Part shown: positions 6,107 through 9,421 of the stretch, in pieces | Numbering within the stretch: the stretch's first letter is position 1 | How the letters are laid out: every line of letters starts with the position of its first letter | From: JAFHCF01 sp048497495 | GTDB taxonomy: Bacteria; Pseudomonadota; Alphaproteobacteria; Rhizobiales; Ancalomicrobiaceae | Direction: 5' to 3' | Assembly: GCA_048497495.1 (NCBI GenBank) | Contig: JAFHCF010000065.1 | Coordinates: 1 to 9,421 of the forward strand | DNA: 9,421 nt | Made by a program: the position numbers and the translations under genes | Notes under the pieces: model-generated | Database searches by the model: none | Seen by the model: only the letters and a program-made list of their open reading frames with translations | What the model was told of the DNA's origin: nothing

Positions 6107-6679
6107 ATGGAACCGGACATGACGACGACTTCGGACGAGGATCTCCTCTCTCGGATCGCCGCCGGCGACAAACTGGCGATGCGGGTGCTGTTCGCGCGGC
6201 ACCAGCTCAAGATCCATCGTTTCGTGCTGCGGGTGGTCCGCGACGAGACGGTGGCGGAGGATGCGGTGAGCGACACTTTTCTCGAGGTCTGGCGTGATGC
6301 GGGGCGTTTCTCCGGGCGGTCTCAGGTGACCACCTGGCTGATGTCGATCGCCCGCTTCAAGGCCTTGTCGGCGTTGCGCCGTCGCCGTGAGGCGGGGCTC
6401 GACGACGATTGGGCGGCGACCATCGCGGACGATGCCGACACACCGGAAGTGACCTCGCAGAAACGCGACAAGGGGACGGCGATCCGGTTCTGCATGGAGC
6501 GTCTCTCCCCCGAGCATCGCGAGGTGATCGACCTCGTCTACTACCACGAGTCCTCGGTCGAGGAGGTCGCCGAGATTGTCGGCATCCCCGAGGGAACCGT
6601 GAAGACGCGGTTGTTCCACGCCCGCAAGAAACTCGGCGAGCTGCTTCAGGCCGCCGGCATCGATCGAGGTTGGCCATGA
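6107..6679 (+). CDS. ECF-type RNA polymerase sigma factor
   Basis: An extracytoplasmic-function sigma factor of 190 residues, normal for the class, which directs RNA polymerase to a small regulon. Region 2 covers about 17-90 and contains the DAVSDTFLEVWRDAGRF core-binding/-10 segment and TWLMSIARFKALSALRRRR. Region 4 covers about 125-182, with LSPEHREVIDLVYY and the helix-turn-helix EEVAEIVGIPEGTVKTRLFHARKKL that reads the -35 box. The acidic linker between them (DDDWAATIADDADTPE) is typical. No clear ribosome binding site precedes ATG 6107. ATG 6119 (MTTTSDEDLL) has a weak GGAA six bases upstream and is an equally good start. The gene overlaps the anti-sigma gene by ATGA, so the pair is made together. 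Which ECF group it belongs to cannot be fixed by eye. Confidence 0.9.
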   Translation: MEPDMTTTSDEDLLSRIAAGDKLAMRVLFARHQLKIHRFVLRVVRDETVAEDAVSDTFLEVWRDAGRFSGRSQVTTWLMSIARFKALSALRRRREAGLDDDWAATIADDADTPEVTSQKRDKGTAIRFCMERLSPEHREVIDLVYYHESSVEEVAEIVGIPEGTVKTRLFHARKKLGELLQAAGIDRGWP

Positions 6680-7353
6680 GCGACACCGTCACCGAACCCG
6701 GACGCGGCGAGATCGAGGATCTCCTGCCCTGGTACGCCAACGGCCGGATCTCCCCGGTCGACCGCCTGCGCGTCGAGGCGGCCCTGGCGCGGAGCGAGGA
6801 ACTGGCGCGCCGGCTGGAGCTGGTGCGCGAGGAGATGGCCGAGACCATCGCCGCCAACGAGGCGCTTGCCCTCCCGTCGTCACGCGCCTTCGACTCGTTG
6901 ATCGCGGCGATCGAGGCGACGCCGGTGGCGGCGCGTCCCTTCGCGGCGGTGAAGGCCGGGCTGATCGATCGGCTCGGCGCCCTCGTCGCTTCGCTGGCGC
7001 CGCGCCGCCTCGCCTATGCGGCGCTGGCGGTGGCGGCGGTGATGGTGGTGCAGGCGGCGGCGCTGACCGGCCTCCTCGGCGAGCGCGCCGGGTCGGACCT
7101 GCGGACCGCCTCGCAGGGCGCGGTCGCGACGCAAGGGCCGACGCTGCTCGTCGCCTTCGCGCCGAAGGCCGAGATCGCGGCGATCACCGCGCTGCTGAAG
7201 CGGCACGGCGTCGGCGTGGTCGAGGGTCCGAGGGCCAATGGCTTCTGGCGGCTGCGGCCGACCGGGGCGACCGGCGCCGAGGCGATGAAGGCGCTGGCGA
7301 CGACGCTCACGGCGGAGACCGGGCTGGTGACCTTCGTCCAGGTCACGCCCTGA
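6676..7353 (+). CDS. Anti-sigma factor, one membrane helix, with prodomain-like periplasmic end
   Basis: Likely holds the ECF sigma factor at the membrane. The 225 residues comprise a cytoplasmic domain (about 10-80) with IEDLLPWYANGRISPVDRLRVEAAL, a pattern common in anti-sigma factors. The zinc-binding His-x3-Cys-x2-Cys motif is absent and the protein has no cysteine. A hydrophobic helix follows at about 112-133, preceded by APRR (positive-inside), then a periplasmic part (134-225). That part contains a compact domain, about 155-223: LLVAF, KAEI, GVVEGP, FWRLRP and VTFVQV. This is a beta-alpha-beta pattern resembling subtilase prodomains, and it closely parallels residues 168-231 of the neighbouring protease. 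ATGA overlap with the sigma gene sets the start. Function is assigned from position and architecture, because anti-sigma sequences diverge strongly. Confidence 0.8.
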   Translation: MSDTVTEPGRGEIEDLLPWYANGRISPVDRLRVEAALARSEELARRLELVREEMAETIAANEALALPSSRAFDSLIAAIEATPVAARPFAAVKAGLIDRLGALVASLAPRRLAYAALAVAAVMVVQAAALTGLLGERAGSDLRTASQGAVATQGPTLLVAFAPKAEIAAITALLKRHGVGVVEGPRANGFWRLRPTGATGAEAMKALATTLTAETGLVTFVQVTP

Positions 7354-7359
7354 GCGGGA

Positions 7360-7379
7360 CGGCGGCGACGGGGCCGCCG
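7360..7379 (+). other. Hairpin between anti-sigma and protease genes
   Basis: CGGCGGC (7360-7366) pairs perfectly with GCCGCCG (7373-7379) around a 6-base loop, seven bases after the anti-sigma stop. No T-run follows. It could lower read-through or shape mRNA decay so the protease is made in a different amount from sigma and anti-sigma. Confidence 0.35.
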
Positions 7380-7396
7380 GAGCGCGACGACGAGAT

Positions 7397-7405
7397 GGAG
7401 GAGGA
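7397..7405 (+). promoter_or_regulatory. Ribosome binding site GGAGGAGGA for the protease
   Basis: A double Shine-Dalgarno sequence 4-8 bases before ATG 7410. It overlaps the ATG at 7395, so 7410 is taken as the true start. Confidence 0.75.
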
Positions 7406-7409
7406 CCCC

Positions 7410-9128
7410 ATGACGGAGAAATCGAGGCGACCGGCGAAGGCGACGAGCTCGGCTCGTCGAGGCATCGGTACGGCGGGCGTCGCGCTCGCCGTGTTGTCGT
7501 TCGTGTTCGGCTCCGTCGACGCGCGGGCGCAGAGCTGGGGCGAGCGCCCACCGATCCAACGCCAGGACCCGATGCCGCGCCGCATGAATCGCGGCGGCGC
7601 CGGGGTGGGCATGGGGGCGGCGATCGGTCTCGGCCTCGGGCTTCTCGGCGCGGCGGCGGCGAGCCGGGCGGCGGCCGCGGAGGAGGCCGCGCCGCCACGC
7701 CGGGTCCGCGAGCCACGCCGGGTTCGCGAGCCGCGCGGTGTCCGCGTGATCGAGGTCGACGAGGAAGGCGCGCCACCGCCGCGCGCCGAGCGCCGCGACG
7801 ATCGCGATCGCGGCCCGCCGCGCAAGTCGCCGCCGAAGACGGCCGATCGCACGCCGGGGCCCTCCATTCGTCTGCCACCGAAGGGCGAGACGCGGTTCCT
7901 CGCCGGCGAGGTCCTGGTCGAATTGCGGGGCAAGGCGCGGATCGAGAGCCTCGCGGCCCGCCTCGACCTCGAGGTGCTCGGCAGCTTGCCGGTGGTGCTG
8001 ACCAACTCGACGCTGCATCGCCTGCGCGGCCGCGACGGACGTTCGACCACGCAGATCCTCAGCCGTCTGCGGCGCGAACGCACCGTCGCCTTCGCTCAAC
8101 CGAATTGGGTCTACACCCTGCAACAGGAGAGCGGCCGAGCGGAGGACGGGCGGCAGGGGAACGCGCCGGCGCCCGGCGCGGCGCTCGACGTGACCCCCGG
8201 GTCCGCCGACGATGCGCCGCCGCCGGCGCCGGTCGAGGCCGTCGCCGCGACGGTCGCGTCGGTCGTGTCGATGCCGCCGCCGGGGCCGCTACCCGGCCAA
8301 TATGCCGCCGACAAGCTGCGTCTGGCGGCCGCCCACGGGCGGGTGCGCGGGGCGGGTGTGCGGGTCGCGGTGATCGACACCGGCGCCGACGTCGAGCATC
8401 CGGAACTCGCCGGCGCGGTCGAGGCCCGTTTCGACGCGCTCGACGGAGTCGACCCGACGCCCGGCGTCCATGGCACGGCGATGGCCGGCGCGATCGCGGC
8501 GCGGCTCAGGCTGTCGGGCGCGGCGCCGGCGGCCCGTCTGCTGGTCGCCCGCGCCTTCGGTCCGCCGGCGGCGAACGGGGTCGCGCAAGGGTCGACCTAT
8601 CACGTGGTGAAATGCCTCGATTGGGCGGTGTCGCGGGAGGCCCGCATCGTCTCGATGAGCTTCGCCGGACCCTCCAACGCGCTGCTGACGCGCGCCATCG
8701 CGGCGGCGCGGGCCAAGGGCGTGGTGATGGTGGCGGCGGCGGGCAACGCCGGGCCGCAGTCGCCGCCGCTCTTTCCCGCCGCCAACCCCGACGTCATCGC
8801 GGTGACGGCGAGCGACGTCGACGACCGCATCCTGTCGGTCGCCAATCGCGGCGGCCATGTCGCGGTCACCGCGCCGGGGGTCGACATCCTGGTGGCGACG
8901 CCGAGGGGCGGCTACGACCTCACCTCCGGGACGTCGGTCGCGGCGGCGGAGGTTTCCGGGATCGCCGCCCTGCTGCTCGAGCGGCGCGCCGGCCTGACGC
9001 CCGACGGGGTCCGCCGCATCCTCACCGAGACGGCGATCGATCTCGGCCCGCGCGGCCGCGATCCGATCTTCGGCGCCGGTCTGGTCGACGCCGAAGCGGC
9101 GGTGGCGGCGGCATCGAAAACCCGTTGA
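7410..9128 (+). CDS. Secreted subtilisin-like serine protease (S8)
   Basis: A 572-residue subtilase. Residues 1-40 are a Sec-type signal peptide: basic start, hydrophobic core about 19-33, likely cut after ARA (Ala40). A Gly/Ala-rich hydrophobic stretch (62-90) may be a second membrane segment. It is followed by an Arg/Pro-rich linker with a triple hexapeptide repeat (97-114). Residues 164-235 form a prodomain-like region (GEVLVELRGKARI, LHRLRG, TVAFAQPNWVY), then a Pro/Ala-rich linker to about 295. The catalytic domain (296-570) has Asp323 in VIDTG, His354 in HGTAMAG, the oxyanion Asn446 in AAGN and Ser509 in SGTSVAA; the usual GTSMA has Val for Met. The enzyme should be active in the periplasm or outside. 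It follows the anti-sigma gene by 56 bases and is probably in the same operon. A role in processing the anti-sigma factor, or being controlled by it, is inferred. Confidence 0.92.
   Translation: MTEKSRRPAKATSSARRGIGTAGVALAVLSFVFGSVDARAQSWGERPPIQRQDPMPRRMNRGGAGVGMGAAIGLGLGLLGAAAASRAAAAEEAAPPRRVREPRRVREPRGVRVIEVDEEGAPPPRAERRDDRDRGPPRKSPPKTADRTPGPSIRLPPKGETRFLAGEVLVELRGKARIESLAARLDLEVLGSLPVVLTNSTLHRLRGRDGRSTTQILSRLRRERTVAFAQPNWVYTLQQESGRAEDGRQGNAPAPGAALDVTPGSADDAPPPAPVEAVAATVASVVSMPPPGPLPGQYAADKLRLAAAHGRVRGAGVRVAVIDTGADVEHPELAGAVEARFDALDGVDPTPGVHGTAMAGAIAARLRLSGAAPAARLLVARAFGPPAANGVAQGSTYHVVKCLDWAVSREARIVSMSFAGPSNALLTRAIAAARAKGVVMVAAAGNAGPQSPPLFPAANPDVIAVTASDVDDRILSVANRGGHVAVTAPGVDILVATPRGGYDLTSGTSVAAAEVSGIAALLLERRAGLTPDGVRRILTETAIDLGPRGRDPIFGAGLVDAEAAVAAASKTR
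7695..7748 (+). repeat. Three 18-bp tandem units in the protease gene
   Basis: Units at 7695-7712, 7713-7730 and 7731-7748. The first two differ by a single T/C change, and the third is more diverged. They code for PRRVRE, PRRVRE and PRGVRV, part of a basic linker between the N-terminal hydrophobic stretch and the prodomain-like region. In-frame units suggest copy number may vary between strains. Confidence 0.75.
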
Positions 9129-9149
9129 GGCTTGCGCGCCGAGCGATCT

Positions 9150-9181
9150 CGCGCCCCGTTTCCGAGAGGGACCGGGGCGCG
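9150..9181 (+). terminator. Probable terminator after the protease gene
   Basis: CGCGCCCCG (9150-9158) pairs perfectly with CGGGGCGCG (9173-9181), nine pairs. A further three pairs inside the loop join TCC 9161-9163 to GGA 9169-9171. The stem starts 22 bases after the stop codon. The sequence after it (TCGTCTTCG) is only mildly T-rich. Confidence 0.6.
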
Positions 9182-9231
9182 TCGTCTTCGTGGCGCCGAG
9201 AGCGGCTGTCTTCAACCGATTTTCGGGGGCA

Positions 9232-9257
9232 CGCGAATTTTCTTCGAAAAAATCGCG
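9232..9257 (+). promoter_or_regulatory. Imperfect 26-bp palindrome upstream of the last gene
   Basis: CGCGA at 9232-9236 mirrors TCGCG at 9253-9257. Inside are TTTT (9238-9241) and an A-run (9247-9252) around TTCGAA. It ends seven bases before the TTGAACC box at 9265. It may be an operator or an AT-rich UP element for the promoter that follows; a weak terminator is less likely. Confidence 0.4.
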
Positions 9258-9264
9258 GGAGGCT

Positions 9265-9291
9265 TTGAACCGGTTCGGGGGCTCGGGCGAC
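9265..9291 (+). promoter_or_regulatory. Candidate ECF-type promoter of the last gene
   Basis: TTGAACC (9265-9271), 16 bases, CGAC (9288-9291): the same boxes and spacing as at 6061-6087. The start of transcription would be near 9297-9300, giving an untranslated leader of about 50 bases with a good ribosome binding site. Confidence 0.45.
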
Positions 9292-9334
9292 AGACGGACA
9301 AGAAGGACGGAGCGACCGCCTTCCCCAAGAGCCC

Positions 9335-9340
9335 AGGAGA
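9335..9340 (+). promoter_or_regulatory. Ribosome binding site AGGAGA of the last gene
   Basis: AGGAGA lies six bases before ATG 9347 and fixes that start for the gene cut by the window end. Confidence 0.75.
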
Positions 9341-9346
9341 AAGCCG

Positions 9347-9421
9347 ATGTTCACCTCGAAGAAGATCCTCACCGCCGCCCTCGTCGCCCTCACCGTCGCC
9401 ACCGCGAGCCTCGCCTCCACC
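9347..9421 (+). CDS. Secreted protein, N-terminal fragment (3' end outside window)
   Basis: Only 25 residues are visible: MFTSKKILTAALVALTVATASLAST. Two lysines followed by a hydrophobic Ala/Leu/Val core and small residues (SLAS) make a Sec signal peptide, with cleavage expected near the end of the visible part. The start is supported by AGGAGA at 9335. The mature protein is not in the window, so its function is unknown. Because its candidate promoter matches that of the sigma operon, it may be a target of the ECF factor, possibly the envelope effector of the circuit. Confidence 0.75.
   Translation, partial: MFTSKKILTAALVALTVATASLAST

Noticed and set aside
8105..9268. Long + strand frame overlapping the protease gene in another phase
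   Set aside because: It is almost all Arg, Gly and Ala, typical of a shifted frame in GC-rich DNA, while the in-phase product has a full S8 catalytic set.

Overview
The window comes from a GC-rich bacterium. From about base 1060 onward the DNA is visibly about 70% GC or more, with dense same-strand genes and ATGA stop/start overlaps. The gene styles suggest a proteobacterium, probably an alphaproteobacterium: a membrane OtsA beside GH15 and OtsB, and an ECF sigma factor paired with a one-helix anti-sigma factor. That lineage call is inference from gene style, not from a marker gene. All supported genes lie on the + strand.

Left part (1-1060): the 3' end of a trehalose-phosphatase-like gene, cut by the window edge, has a degenerate metal-binding motif and only about 54% GC. 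A 33% GC island and a strong 11-bp hairpin follow. Next come an unrecognised 82-residue acidic protein with an excellent ribosome binding site, three hairpins in tandem, and a 45-residue tail-anchored membrane microprotein too short for ordinary gene callers.

Middle part (1068-6050): a trehalose operon, otsB (phosphatase), a GH15 glucoamylase/trehalase-type hydrolase, then a TPS. The TPS carries an extra N-terminal module of two membrane helices around a periplasmic domain of about 125 residues with two cysteines. The genes overlap by ATGA, and the run ends at a textbook intrinsic terminator (6012-6050). Synthesis, dephosphorylation and hydrolysis are thus coded together, and the synthase appears tied to the membrane and possibly to an external signal.

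Right part (6061-9421): a compact regulatory cassette of an ECF sigma factor, an overlapping one-helix anti-sigma factor, a secreted subtilisin-like (S8) serine protease, and the start of a secreted protein gene. Two points stand out. The periplasmic end of the anti-sigma factor looks like the prodomain-like N-terminal region of the neighbouring protease. Also, the same candidate promoter (TTGAACC, 16 bases, CGAC) precedes both the sigma gene and the last gene. Together they suggest an envelope-sensing circuit in which protease, anti-sigma and sigma form one pathway with the terminal secreted protein as a target; this mechanism is inference.
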